NCBI RefSeq assembly: GCF_001273755.1
Contig: NZ_LGYA01000001.1
Coordinates: 1,134,856-1,198,855 of the forward strand
DNA length: 64,000 bases
Direction of reading: 5' to 3'
Origin: Peribacillus butanolivorans
GTDB taxonomy: Bacteria > Bacillota > Bacilli > Bacillales > DSM-1321
Numbering within the stretch: position 1 is the first letter of the stretch; the number at the start of each line of letters is the position of its first letter. A program made the position numbers and the translations under genes. Positions 47,426 through 56,699 of the stretch are shown piece after piece. A model generated the notes under the pieces. That model ran no database searches. It was given only the letters and a program-made list of their open reading frames with translations, and had not been told where the DNA came from.

Positions 47426-48583
47426 ATGAACTATTCATCAAAACTAGTAAAAGTAAATAAAGATCCAGGGCATGGCTCACACATCTCCCCTGTTTATATG
47501 ACTTCAACATTTGTTTTTGATAATGCAGAAGTAGGAGCACAACGCTTCGCAGGAGAAGATCCAGGATTTATGTATTCACGCCTGGGAAATCCAAATGTAA
47601 GAGAACTGGAAGAGAAGGTAGCGGCATTGGAATTTGGTGAAGGATGTTTGGCTTTCTCATCTGGAATGGCTGCCATAACTGGCTGCCTTTTAGGTGTTTT
47701 GCAGGCAGGAGATCACGTTGTTGCACACACAGCGTTGTATGGGGCGACGCACGCATTTCTATCCAAAACAGTAAAGAAATTTGGAATTGATGTAACATTT
47801 GTACCGTTTAAGACAGGGGAAGAGCTTGAACCACACATTACAGATAGAACGAAAGTGGTCTACTTTGAAACTCCTTCTAATCCCACGCTTTCCTTAGTGG
47901 ATATGAAGAGTGTAGCGGCGATCGCTAAGCAAAAGGGTATCTTGACTATTGTTGATAATACGTTTTTGTCCCCATATTTACAAAATCCTATGCTATGCGG
48001 CATTGATATTGTTGTCCACAGTGCAACGAAATATTTGTCGGGTCATGGATATCTTATTGGCGGACTAGTGATTTCCAGCAAGGAAATTATTGATCCGATG
48101 AGAAAAGAAGTGCAGAAGACTATGGGAGCAAATTTGGCCCCTATGGATGCCTGGCTTCTCTTTCAAGGGATACGTACATTGCACATTCGCATGGACCGCT
48201 CACAAGAAAATGCACAAATTTTGGCTGAACGCTTGGAAAAACATAAGGCTATAGAGAAGGTTTATTTTCCAGGACTAGCAAGTTTTGAAGATAAAAATAT
48301 CATGGAGAAACAAATGAAAGGTCCTGGAGCAATGATTTCTTTTGTCTTGAAGGGGGGATACGAAAAAGGCGTTAAACTTATGAATTCAGTAAAATTGAGT
48401 ACTTTAGCAGTTTCCCTAGGGGATGTAGGTACATTAATTCAACATCCAGCTTCGATGACACATGCGATAATCCCTAAAGAAGAAAGAGAAAAAGCAGGTC
48501 TCTATGATGGACTCGTTCGTTTTTCGGTTGGAATTGAAGATGTAGAAGATATATGGAAGGATCTCGAAATGGCATTAGAATAA
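47426..48583 (+). CDS. Methionine gamma-lyase-type PLP enzyme
   Basis: Cys/Met-metabolism PLP enzyme of 385 residues. PLP lysine in VVHSATKYLSGHG; cofactor and substrate contacts in MYSRLGNPNV, SSGMAAITG, ALYGATHAFL and FETPSNPTL. The absence of a Cys-type cystathionine synthase context and the resemblance to MegL-type sequences favour breakdown of methionine to methanethiol, 2-oxobutyrate and ammonia; cystathionine lyase activity remains possible. It is expressed from the sigma-54-type promoter upstream, with an aminotransferase gene next and an amino acid ABC transporter following. Confidence 0.83.
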   Translation: MNYSSKLVKVNKDPGHGSHISPVYMTSTFVFDNAEVGAQRFAGEDPGFMYSRLGNPNVRELEEKVAALEFGEGCLAFSSGMAAITGCLLGVLQAGDHVVAHTALYGATHAFLSKTVKKFGIDVTFVPFKTGEELEPHITDRTKVVYFETPSNPTLSLVDMKSVAAIAKQKGILTIVDNTFLSPYLQNPMLCGIDIVVHSATKYLSGHGYLIGGLVISSKEIIDPMRKEVQKTMGANLAPMDAWLLFQGIRTLHIRMDRSQENAQILAERLEKHKAIEKVYFPGLASFEDKNIMEKQMKGPGAMISFVLKGGYEKGVKLMNSVKLSTLAVSLGDVGTLIQHPASMTHAIIPKEEREKAGLYDGLVRFSVGIEDVEDIWKDLEMALE

Positions 48584-48713
48584 CGGTGCGGCTTCTGGGG
48601 TACGGTCGGGCGGGGATAATCAAGCCGGGGATAGGATTAAACCGGGAGATTTGTTGAGCGTTTAGCTTAAATATGATCTGGAAAAATCCAACTAGAAAAA
48701 GAGGGGGGATAAA

Positions 48714-50021
48714 ATGCTAAACCCATTGGCTTTAGAATTAAATCATGTTATTGAAGAACGGAATAAACCAGTATATGAGATGTTTTCATTGTTAGGAAAA
48801 TCCTTGTATTTCCCAAAAGGAATTGTCAGCCAAGCAGGAGAAGCAAGGGGGAAAGCGGACATTTTCAATGCAACAATCGGGATGGCTACATAGGGTGGAC
48901 ACCCCATTTATATAGATGTGATTCATAAAAACCTCTCCGCCTACGATCCGAAAGATCTGTATCCCTATGCACCGCCTGCAGGAAAACCGGAGCTGCGTGA
49001 GGTTTGGAGAAAAAAGCTTCTAAAGGATAATCCTTCACTTGAAGAAAAGGTATTCGGCATCCCGATTGTGACGAGCGGGCTGACCCATGGCTTGAGTATT
49101 GTATCCGACCTTTTTGTGGAAAAAGGCGATTCAATTATCTTGCCGGATAAATATTGGGATAATTATCAGATTCTCTTCAACGTCCGCCATGGCAGCGAGA
49201 CCGTGACTTATCCTTTATTTACGAAAGCTAACGAATTTAATGTTGAAGGGTTGCTGGAGGCCCTTTTATCCTGCAAAAATGGTAAAGCGATTCTTGTGCT
49301 TAATTTTCCGCATAATCCTACCGGATATACTCCAACGGAAAAAGAGGCAGAAGGAATTCTTGAAGCCATTAAGCAGGCAGCGGATCTTGGGGTTAATATT
49401 GTTGCTGTTATGGATGATGCATATTTTGGATTATTTTACGAAGATTCAATCAAGGAATCTATATTTGCTCGTTTAGTAGAATTACACCCACGTGTCCTCC
49501 CGATTAAAATTGATGGGGCAACGAAAGAAGAGTATGCTTGGGGTTTTCGTGTTGGGTTTCTCACATTTGGAATTCAAGATCCTCTGGTTTTAGAAGCGTT
49601 GGAGAAAAAGGCGATGGGTTCTATTCGAAGTACGATCTCATGCAGTCCGCACCTTTCCCAAACAATCATTTTGGATGCCTTATTAAATCCCGAATTCGAA
49701 ATGCAGCGCAACGAGAAAAATACAGTAATGGAAGACAGGGCCAAACGGGTCAAAGAAATTTTAGCAGACGGGAAATTTGCGGATGAATTTGAACCCTATC
49801 CCTTCAACTCAGGATATTTCGTATGCCTTCGCATCAAGCATTCCGATGCTGAAACACTAAGGGTCCATTTGCTCAATCAGTATGGAGTAGGAACGATCTC
49901 CCTTGCAAAGACGGACCTTCGGATTGCCTTTTCTTGTGTTGAATTAAACGATCTAGATCGCTTTTTTGAAATGATCTATCAGTCTTGTAAAGAATTAAAT
50001 ACATGTTCTATAAAGCTGTGA
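48714..50021 (+). pseudogene. Class I/II aminotransferase with in-frame TAG
   Basis: The frame runs from ATG 48714 (ribosome site GAGGGGGGAT) to TGA at 50021, 435 codons, but codon 60 is TAG (48891-48893), in NATIGMAT-stop-GGHPIYIDV. All else is open and conserved: NFPHNPTGYTP, VMDDAYFGLFYE and the PLP lysine in DGATKEEYAWGFRVGF. A single base change from GAG, AAG or CAG would explain it. Restart at GTG 48918 lacks a ribosome site. It probably acted with the lyase on methionine or a related amino acid. It is a recent nonsense mutation, suppressed codon or sequencing error. Confidence 0.8.
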
Positions 50022-50293
50022 CGGAAAATGTTGTGGAGTATATGGTGAATATGGCAGAATCGGATGTACTTGGCTTTCATGATCTTCCGGATTAATTGTA
50101 CCAATTTCAAGCACCTATTCATACCGGAGGGTTAAGTTTAGATGAGATGGTGGCCGAATATGAAAAATCCATTATCCAAAGTTTCTTCTTAGGTGGTCAA
50201 GATCGAAAAGATAAGGAAAAAGTAGCGGATGAATTGAAATTTAGTTTATCGACACTTTATCGTAAGCTAGAACGATACAATCTAAAAGTTTGA
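50012..50293 (+). pseudogene. Sigma-54-dependent activator, C-terminal remnant
   Basis: One frame overlapping the aminotransferase end encodes NVVEYMVNMAESDVLGFHDL, the end of an AAA+ domain as found after the arginine-finger helix in RocR-type activators. A TAA follows at 50093, then, in the same frame, the Fis-type DNA-binding domain (EKVADELKFSLSTLYRKLER). The sensor and almost all of the AAA+ domain, including the GAFTGA loop, are missing. It most likely was the dedicated activator of the flanking -24/-12 promoters, lost through a deletion. Confidence 0.78.
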
Positions 50294-50304
50294 TCTCTTT
50301 ACCT

Positions 50305-50335
50305 AAGATTGCAAATTTTATTTGCAATCTTTTTT
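50305..50335 (+). terminator. Terminator after the activator remnant
   Basis: AAGATTGCAAA pairs perfectly with TTTGCAATCTT and runs into T6; it separates the lyase unit from the transporter unit. Confidence 0.85.
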
Positions 50336-50496
50336 CGTCTCCGAGGGGGATATTTCGAATATTTGGAAATATTTTTTTCAAATTTGGGAATCCGAAAAAC
50401 AGTACGGAGCGGTAGGTTATCACTATTTTCGTCGCGGAAATGGGAATTTCTCAACTAGTTCGATAGTAGGAATGTTGAATTAACAAGGATTTTATT

Positions 50497-50514
50497 TTGG
50501 CATAACTCTTGCAT
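50497..50514 (+). promoter_or_regulatory. Sigma-54 (SigL) -24/-12 promoter of the ABC transporter
   Basis: TTGGCAT-AACTC-TTGCAT, differing from the promoter at 47328 in one base of the spacer. GG at 50499-50500 and GC at 50511-50512 are 12 bp apart. It precedes a leader frame and the transporter operon. Confidence 0.85.
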
Positions 50515-50548
50515 TATATGATAACGAAAAGGAGGAGGTGGAGTCCGT

Positions 50549-50641
50549 TTGAAAAATATAGATAAAATTTACAGAATATTAGAATTATACAGAATAGTGA
50601 AACTGGAAGTCTGCAAATCATCCATTTTTTTAAAAATATAG
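50549..50641 (+). CDS. Possible 30-residue leader peptide
   Basis: A TTG-started frame preceded by a very strong ribosome site (AAGGAGGAGGTGGAG) encodes a short basic peptide, MKNIDKIYRILELYRIVKLE, ending 13 bp before the binding-protein start. No homologue was recognised. It may couple translation to the transporter, or the ribosome site may be a leftover. Confidence 0.4.
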   Translation: MKNIDKIYRILELYRIVKLEVCKSSIFLKI

Positions 50642-50654
50642 GGGGGAATTATTT

Positions 50655-51476
50655 ATGAAAAAGAGTTTCATCATAATCGCTTTTTCGATACTCGTAGCAC
50701 TTCTATTATCTGCATGCGGAAAGCCCGAAAATCAGGCAGCAAGTCAACCAGGTAAACAGGCAGATGAGGGTAAGGATTTGCTAGAGCAAATTAAATCGAA
50801 TGGGACCATTAAAATTGGAACAGAAGGAACCTTTGCACCTTTTAGTTACCATGATTCTTCAGGGAAGTTAACCGGTTTTGATGTTGAAATCGCGGAGGAA
50901 GTAGCAAAAAGAGTTGGTGTGAAACCAGAATTCATTGAAACCCAATGGGACGGTATGTTCGCAGGACTCGATTCAAAGCGGTTCGATATTATTGCTAATA
51001 ATGTAGGAATTACTCCTGACCGCCAGAAAAAATACGATTTTTCAGAGCCGTATATTATGTCAAAACCTTTCTTAATTGTTCACAAAGAGAATAATACGAT
51101 TAAATCATTTGAAGATTTGAAAGGAAAAAAATCGGCTCAGACATTAACTAGTAACTATAAAGATATAGCAGAATCTTATGGTGCTGAGATCGTTGGAGTA
51201 GAAGGTTATAATCAATCCATTGATTTATTACTTTCAAAACGTGCGGATGCGGCTGTAAATGACGGACTTTCCTACCTTGATTTCAAAAAGCAAAAGCCTG
51301 ATGCACCAGTTAAATCCGTCGCAGAACTTGATGAACCGGCAAAAATGGGAGTCATGATGAGAAAAGGGAATAAAGAATTGGTAGAGGCCGTAAATAAAGC
51401 GCTTTCTGACATGATGAAGGATGGTAAATATTTAAGTATTTCACAAAAATACTTTGGAAAAGATGTTTCAAAATAG
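50655..51476 (+). CDS. Amino acid ABC transporter, substrate-binding lipoprotein
   Basis: A 273-residue solute-binding protein of the polar amino acid family. Lipobox LLLSAC (about Cys21), then a Gln/Ala/Lys linker and the two-lobed domain: IKIGTEGTFAPFSYHDSSGK, TGFDVEIAEEVAKRVGV, and ITPDRQKKYDFSEPYI. It resembles cystine binders such as TcyA, which suits the neighbouring methionine gamma-lyase. The ligand is not proved. The ribosome site GGGGGGAA precedes the ATG. Confidence 0.88.
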   Translation: MKKSFIIIAFSILVALLLSACGKPENQAASQPGKQADEGKDLLEQIKSNGTIKIGTEGTFAPFSYHDSSGKLTGFDVEIAEEVAKRVGVKPEFIETQWDGMFAGLDSKRFDIIANNVGITPDRQKKYDFSEPYIMSKPFLIVHKENNTIKSFEDLKGKKSAQTLTSNYKDIAESYGAEIVGVEGYNQSIDLLLSKRADAAVNDGLSYLDFKKQKPDAPVKSVAELDEPAKMGVMMRKGNKELVEAVNKALSDMMKDGKYLSISQKYFGKDVSK

Positions 51477-51488
51477 GGAGGGGTCTAC

Positions 51489-52172
51489 ATGTTTGCTGAC
51501 GAAAGAATGGACCGAATTGTTGACATCATTGTAAATTCCTTTTTCCCAATGTTAAAAGCTGGGGTTGCGTTTACGGTTCCCTTGACATTAGTATCCTTTT
51601 TTCTGGGACTCCTTCTTGCTTTACTTACAGCATTAGCTCGAATCTCGGGAATTAAACTTCTGGACGTTATTGCAAGATTTTATGTATGGGTGGTTAGAGG
51701 AACACCGCTGCTTGTTCAGTTGTTTATTATTTTTTATGGACTTCCAAGTATTGGTATAACGATTAGCCCGTTACCGTCGGCTATTATCGGTTTTACTCTT
51801 AGCGTTGGCGCCTACAACTCAGAGATTATTCGTGCGGCTATACTCTCCATTTCCAAAGGTCAATGGGAGGCGGCTTATTCTATTGGGATGAGCTATCCGC
51901 AGGCATTAAAAAGAATTATTCTCCCTCAGGCAACAAGGGTATCTGTCCCGCCTTTGGCAAACAGTTTTATTAGCTTGGTAAAGGATACATCGTTGGCCGC
52001 TACCATTACGGTGACTGAAATGTTTAGAGTTGCTCAGCAAATTACCGCAACAACCTATGAACCATTGGTACTCTATTGTCTAGCAGGATTTATTTATTTG
52101 ATTTTCAGTACCGTTCTTTCGAATGCACAAGGACAGATGGAAAAACGACTCGATCGTTATGTGACGGGCTAA
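51489..52172 (+). CDS. Amino acid ABC transporter, permease
   Basis: A 227-residue HisM/TcyB-type permease with about five membrane helices and the EAA loop contacting the ATPase (SKGQWEAAYSIGMSYPQALK). RGTPLLVQLFIIFYGLP is the family hallmark. The ATG follows AGGGAGGGG, 12 bp after the binding-protein stop. One operon with the binding protein and ATPase; a homodimer is expected since only one permease gene is present. Confidence 0.93.
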   Translation: MFADERMDRIVDIIVNSFFPMLKAGVAFTVPLTLVSFFLGLLLALLTALARISGIKLLDVIARFYVWVVRGTPLLVQLFIIFYGLPSIGITISPLPSAIIGFTLSVGAYNSEIIRAAILSISKGQWEAAYSIGMSYPQALKRIILPQATRVSVPPLANSFISLVKDTSLAATITVTEMFRVAQQITATTYEPLVLYCLAGFIYLIFSTVLSNAQGQMEKRLDRYVTG

Positions 52173-52192
52173 TTTGATAGGGGGAAATATAC

Positions 52193-52936
52193 ATGATTGA
52201 AATAAAGAACCTGCATAAACAATTTGGACAAACAGAGGTTTTAAAGGGAATCGATCTAAAAATTGAGGAAGGCAATACAGTTTGTATTATTGGGCCATCG
52301 GGTTCAGGGAAAACAACCTTGTTACGTTGCCTGAATTTATTGGAAACGCCTACAAAAGGGACCATTAAGCTTGGAAAGTTTTCTTTGGATTTTCAGGATA
52401 AAAAACCAGTTCCAAAAGATAAGGTGATTAAGTTCCGTCAACAAACGGGTATGGTTTTCCAAGGTTACAATTTGTTCCCTCATATGACTGCACTTGAAAA
52501 TGTTATGGAAGGTCTTATTTACGTTCGTAAACAAGACAAGGAAGCCTCTCGTACGAAGGCTCTTCAATTGCTCGAAAAGGTAGGATTATCGGAACGGGCG
52601 AACCACTATCCATCCCAGATATCCGGTGGACAACAACAACGTGTAGGAATTGCACGGGCGATGGCAATGGAACCTGAAGTTCTGCTTTTTGATGAACCTA
52701 CTTCCGCGTTAGATCCTGAGTTAGTTGGTGAGGTTCTAAAGGTCATGAAAGAACTTGCTAAAGAAGGAATGACCATGGTTGTAGTGACACATGAAATGAA
52801 TTTTGCGCGTGAAGCAGCGGATAAAGTCGTATTTATTGATAAAGGTGTAATCGTTGAAGAAGGAACACCTCAACAAATTTTTGAACATACAGGGCATGAA
52901 CGGACATTACAATTTTTAAATAAACTTTGTTCATAG
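52193..52936 (+). CDS. Amino acid ABC transporter, ATPase
   Basis: A 247-residue nucleotide-binding subunit with Walker [14 protein letters not shown]-loop [13 protein letters not shown], signature [13 protein letters not shown], Walker [13 protein letters not shown] and H-loop VVVTHEM. It is of the GlnQ/TcyC group. Third gene of the sigma-54-controlled transporter operon. Confidence 0.95.
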   Translation: MIEIKNLHKQFGQTEVLKGIDLKIEEGNTVCIIGPSGSGKTTLLRCLNLLETPTKGTIKLGKFSLDFQDKKPVPKDKVIKFRQQTGMVFQGYNLFPHMTALENVMEGLIYVRKQDKEASRTKALQLLEKVGLSERANHYPSQISGGQQQRVGIARAMAMEPEVLLFDEPTSALDPELVGEVLKVMKELAKEGMTMVVVTHEMNFAREAADKVVFIDKGVIVEEGTPQQIFEHTGHERTLQFLNKLCS

Positions 52937-53151
52937 GTAAGGGCCGGTACCCCCAAGCTGCGGAAGAATGGAAAACTGCAATCCTAGGGTAAAGTTATAA
53001 GATTCTGTCGTTCTAACTTGCGGGAAAGTGCATTTTGGGGGCCTGCGCTTTGGTATTCGTTCAAGAGAAATATGGAAGCTTTGATAAAGTCGGTTAGGAA
53101 GGCGAAGAGGAGAAACGCTCTTTTACGATTAAAACATCATAATAAGCATAA

Positions 53152-53186
53152 AAAAACCAGAGCAGTTTGTTTATGCTCTGGTTTTT
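53152..53186. terminator. Terminator of speA, bidirectional
   Basis: AAAAACCAGAGCA pairs with TGCTCTGGTTTTT; A and T runs serve both directions. Bases 52937-53150 show no recognised feature. Confidence 0.9.
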
Positions 53187-53195
53187 GATATTCAA

Positions 53196-54653
53196 TCAGT
53201 TTTTAATAATGCGTAAATATTTAATTTCTGGATCCTCTGGACCTTGAACTGGTAGACCAACTTCGATATTTTTCTGAATGTAAGTGATATTATCTTCTGT
53301 TATCAGTTCACCAGGTATAAAAATCGGAATCCCTGGCGGATAGACCATGATGAATTCAGCACTGATTTTTCCAACAGATTCCTCGATAGGAACCACTTCA
53401 GTTTCTGCGTAAAATGCATCTCTCGGTGATAAAGCAAGAGGTGGTGTATCGGGAAGCAGGACTTCGATTTTTTCATGATCAGCAGCCATTTCTTTAAACT
53501 CATCCGATAAGTCTTTAAGGGCAGCGATTAACAAATCTGCTTCTGTTTTAGAGTCCCCTGGTGTGATTAGGCAAAGGATGTTATACAAATCAGAAAGTTC
53601 TACTTCAATATTATGTTTTTCTCGAAGCCATTTCTCAACGTCGTATCCAGTAATATTCAATTCTTTAATGGAGATGATTAGTTTTGTCGGATCATAACTA
53701 TAGGTGGCCTTACTACCTAAAATTTCGCTTCCAACACAGTATAAATAAGGAATCTCATTAATAGCTGTCCGGGTATACTCTGCAAGCTTGATAGCACCAT
53801 CTATCATTTCTCTGCCAACGGTCGCAAGTTGTCTTCTTGCGGTATCGAGAGAAGCAAGAAGAATATAGGAAGTTGAGGTAGTAGTGAGCATACTCAAAAT
53901 TGCCTGGACCCGATTGGCAGAAATTAATCCATTCTTAACATTTAAAATGGAACTTCCTGTTAGTGATCCACCCAGTTTATGAACACTCGTAGCGGCCATA
54001 TCAGCTCCAGCTTGCATAGCGGACATAGGCAAGTCTTCGTGGAAGTGAATATGAACACCATGGGCTTCATCAACCAGTACAGGTATTTGGTAGGAATGAG
54101 CAACTTCTACAATTTTCTGCAAATCAGCAGAAATGCCGAAATAGGTCGGATTGATTACGAGTAACCCTTTTGCATCGCTGTGTTCCTTTAATGTTTTTTC
54201 AACAGCATCTATGGTAATTCCATGTGAGATTCCCAAGTCTTTGTCAATTTCAGGATTGATGAAAATAGGAACCGCTCCTGAAAATACAATAGCAGACATA
54301 ACAGATTTATGTACGTTCCTCGGGACGATGATTTTATCCCCAGGACCGCAGACTGTCATGACCATCGTCATGATTGCACCGCTTGTTCCCTGAACGGAAA
54401 AGAATGTATGGTCGGCCCCAAATGCTTCTGCAGCAAGGTCCTGGGCTCTTTTAATGATTCCCTTTGGCTGATGGAGATCATCGAGTGGTGCGATATTGAT
54501 TAAATCTATAGATAGTGCATTTTCTCCAATGAAATCACGAAAATCAGCGTCCATTCCTTTTCCTTTTTTATGACCTGGAATATGAAATTGAACGGGATTT
54601 TTTTTGGCATGCTGTAATAAGGCAGTATATAATGGTGTTTCATTCTGTGACAA
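53196..54653 (-). CDS. speA: Arginine decarboxylase SpeA
   Basis: Fold type I PLP decarboxylase of the Orn/Lys/Arg family, about 485 residues, making agmatine for polyamine synthesis. FHIPGHKKGKGMD, the SVQGTSGAIMTMVMTVCGPG block, DEAHGVHIHFH and the PLP lysine in ATSVHKLGGSLTGSS are present, with the C-terminal MVYPPGIPIFIPGE. TTG 54653 is chosen since LSQNETPLYTAL matches the family N-terminus and GAAAAGGGG precedes it; the frame reaches back to a TTG at 54674. Lysine decarboxylase relatives exist, but position near sr1 and yktA fits speA. Confidence 0.88.
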   Translation of the reverse strand: MSQNETPLYTALLQHAKKNPVQFHIPGHKKGKGMDADFRDFIGENALSIDLINIAPLDDLHQPKGIIKRAQDLAAEAFGADHTFFSVQGTSGAIMTMVMTVCGPGDKIIVPRNVHKSVMSAIVFSGAVPIFINPEIDKDLGISHGITIDAVEKTLKEHSDAKGLLVINPTYFGISADLQKIVEVAHSYQIPVLVDEAHGVHIHFHEDLPMSAMQAGADMAATSVHKLGGSLTGSSILNVKNGLISANRVQAILSMLTTTSTSYILLASLDTARRQLATVGREMIDGAIKLAEYTRTAINEIPYLYCVGSEILGSKATYSYDPTKLIISIKELNITGYDVEKWLREKHNIEVELSDLYNILCLITPGDSKTEADLLIAALKDLSDEFKEMAADHEKIEVLLPDTPPLALSPRDAFYAETEVVPIEESVGKISAEFIMVYPPGIPIFIPGELITEDNITYIQKNIEVGLPVQGPEDPEIKYLRIIKN

Positions 54654-54959
54654 TTCTTTGTGGCCCCTTTTCAATATAATAGGTACGAAATATCTAGGGA
54701 AATATACTCCCTTTCTATTTACAGTCGTATGTTTCTCCTATTTGGAGTAACCTCTAAAAACGGTTAGTAAGCTCTTGTGGATAGACATAAAACAAATGAA
54801 TTATAGCACGTCTTACATATAAATGCCTAGCGTGAGTTTAATGTAAAAAATAACAGCTTGAGTTCTATTGTACATACCTCGTAATAGCAGGAAGGAATAT
54901 TTACCAGTTCAAGAGTTTTTCTTTTAAATCAAAAACAATTTGAACTAAGAGTTTTAAAA

Positions 54960-54988
54960 TTGAATGGAAAAACAATATTTGCCATAAT
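54960..54988 (+). promoter_or_regulatory. Promoter of the nitronate monooxygenase-like gene
   Basis: TTGAAT (54960-54965), a 17-bp spacer and CATAAT (54983-54988), about 60 bp before the start. Confidence 0.6.
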
Positions 54989-55051
54989 AAAGGTGTAATA
55001 GAGAGTGTTCATTAATAAAACTCACTCAGAAGTAAAAGGGGGATGAAGATT

Positions 55052-56011
55052 TTGAATTGGAAAACTCGTGTGACTGATTTGTTAGGGATTCAATACCCGA
55101 TTGTGCAAGGAGGATTGGCGCATTTAGCTTATGCAGAACTAGCTGCGGCTGTTTCAAATGCAGGAGGCCTAGGGCAGGTAACAGCGATGTCGTTGGATAA
55201 CCCTGATCAATTGGTAGAGGAAATACGAAAAACAAAATCATTGACGGACAAACCGTTTGGCGTTAATTTTGCAATTGGTCAGCACGGAAGACCATATGAA
55301 CATATGCTTGAAGCAGCACTAAAAGAGGAGATTGCCGTTGTTTCTGTAACTGGTGGGAATCCAGCGCCATTTATCGATTATGTTAAAGATACTCCGGTGA
55401 AAAAACTTGTGCTAGTTGCGGCAAGAAGGCAGGCAATCAAGGCTGAGCAGCTGGGTGCAGACGCAGTGATGGTAGTTGGTCAGGAGGGCGGAGGACATTT
55501 AGGACGCGATGATATCGGAACTTCTGTATTAATTCCTCAAGTGGTAGACTCCGTGAAAATTCCAGTCATCGCCTCAGGTGGATTCGGTGATGGACGCGGG
55601 TTGATGGCGGCGTTGGCACTCGGAGCCGAAGGGATTGAAATGGGCACCAGGTTCATTGCAGTAAAAGAATGTGTTCATGCCCATGAATTATACAAAAATG
55701 CCTTGGTTTCCGGTACAGAAAATGATACCGTTGTCATTAAGCGGTCTATTGGTGCACCAGCCCGTGTTATTGCAAATGGTTGGACTGATAAAATTCTTGA
55801 AATAGAAAAGGAAGACGGCGGATATGAGCAACTGCAGAATTACATAAGTGGAAAAGCAAACCAGCGTTATATCCATGATGGAGTTGAAGGTGAAGGATAT
55901 GCTTGGGCTGGACAAGTAATGGGTCTGATTCATGATGTACCAACGACGGCTGAGCTATTCAGTCGGATTATCAGCCAAGCAGAGGCAATTCGCTCAAAAT
56001 GGGCAGACTGA
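55052..56011 (+). CDS. Nitronate monooxygenase / 2-nitropropane dioxygenase-like FMN enzyme
   Basis: TIM-barrel flavoprotein of about 319 residues. FMN and phosphate contacts: IQYPIVQGGLAHLAYAELAA, GQEGGGHLGRDD, and IPVIASGGFGDGRGLMAALA with GAEGIEMGTRFI. The same fold includes FabK enoyl-ACP reductases, but no fab genes are nearby. TTG 55052 (MNWKTRVTDLLG) is preferred because AGGGGG abuts the in-frame ATG at 55043. It is probably a detoxifying nitronate oxidase; the substrate is unproven. Confidence 0.82.
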   Translation: MNWKTRVTDLLGIQYPIVQGGLAHLAYAELAAAVSNAGGLGQVTAMSLDNPDQLVEEIRKTKSLTDKPFGVNFAIGQHGRPYEHMLEAALKEEIAVVSVTGGNPAPFIDYVKDTPVKKLVLVAARRQAIKAEQLGADAVMVVGQEGGGHLGRDDIGTSVLIPQVVDSVKIPVIASGGFGDGRGLMAALALGAEGIEMGTRFIAVKECVHAHELYKNALVSGTENDTVVIKRSIGAPARVIANGWTDKILEIEKEDGGYEQLQNYISGKANQRYIHDGVEGEGYAWAGQVMGLIHDVPTTAELFSRIISQAEAIRSKWAD

Positions 56012-56061
56012 TAATAGTCTCCCAAGCAACAGGAATAACTATCTAGAAGGAGCGTGTAAGC

Positions 56062-56334
56062 ATGGATTATCAGTATCCAATGGATCTTGATTGGTCAACG
56101 GAAGAAATCGTCGATGTTATTAAATTTTTTGAAGCAGTCGAAAAGGCATATGAAAGTAAAATACAAAAAGAAGCTTTTATGAAAGCATATCGAAGGTTTA
56201 AGGAAATAGTCCCCGGCAAAGCGGATGAAAAAAAATATACAGATGAGTTTGAGTCTGTCAGCGACTATTCCGCATATCTTGTTATTAAGAAAGCAAAAGA
56301 AATCGAAGACGATGACTGGATACGAATGAAATAA
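56062..56334 (+). CDS. yktA: UPF0223-family protein YktA
   Basis: A 90-residue mostly helical protein starting [20 protein letters not shown], with [20 protein letters not shown], as in UPF0223/YktA. The function is unknown. It lies after the nitronate monooxygenase-like gene; the ribosome site AGAAGGAGCG precedes the ATG. It sits near speA as in B. subtilis. Confidence 0.85.
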   Translation: MDYQYPMDLDWSTEEIVDVIKFFEAVEKAYESKIQKEAFMKAYRRFKEIVPGKADEKKYTDEFESVSDYSAYLVIKKAKEIEDDDWIRMK

Positions 56335-56361
56335 TAAAAATATTATTTTTAGAAAACTCCA

Positions 56362-56390
56362 TTGACTTCATGAATAGATTGTTTTAACAT
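56362..56390 (+). promoter_or_regulatory. trp operon promoter
   Basis: TTGACT (56362-56367), an exact 17-bp spacer and TAACAT (56385-56390), placing initiation near 56397 at the start of the first T-box leader. Confidence 0.7.
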
Positions 56391-56396
56391 AATAAT

Positions 56397-56661
56397 CAAG
56401 AAATGATAAAGGCAATGACGAAGAAGAGTACCTTAATGCTGTTCTGCAGAGAGCCAGTGGTTGCTGAAAACTGGTGAACAAATTTAAGCGAATGGACTTC
56501 CGAGCCCCAAACCGAAACGGATTGACGGAGTAGGCTTTGGCGATTATCTCATCGTTAATGGAGATAGGCATATTATATTTATAATGCCGTAAAGTGAGCT
56601 TATTAAGCTAATTAAGGTGGTACCACGGGTTCCTCGTCCTTTGGATGAGGGCCCTTTTTGT
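56397..56661 (+). promoter_or_regulatory. Tryptophan T-box riboswitch 1
   Basis: A T-box leader with an AGTA-type motif (56427), specifier-loop sequence GAATGGACT with UGG (Trp) at 56493-56495, the T-box antiterminator core AAGGTGGTACCACG (56614-56627), and a terminator GGG-CCTCGTCC / GGATGAGG-CCC with T5 ending near 56660. Uncharged tRNA-Trp pairing at the specifier and T-box bulge would allow readthrough. Confidence 0.93.
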
Positions 56662-56699
56662 GTTTTTTAAAAATGGATAATTAAATCTATGAATAAGAG

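Noticed and set aside
48891..48893. TAG read as a recoded amino acid (pyrrolysine)
   Set aside because: Bacillaceae are not known to use pyrrolysine, and the enzyme family has no such residue; nonsense mutation or error is simpler.
52937..53150. Possible transposase relic between the ABC transporter and speA
   Set aside because: Frames on both strands were scanned by eye; no transposase motif or terminal repeats found.
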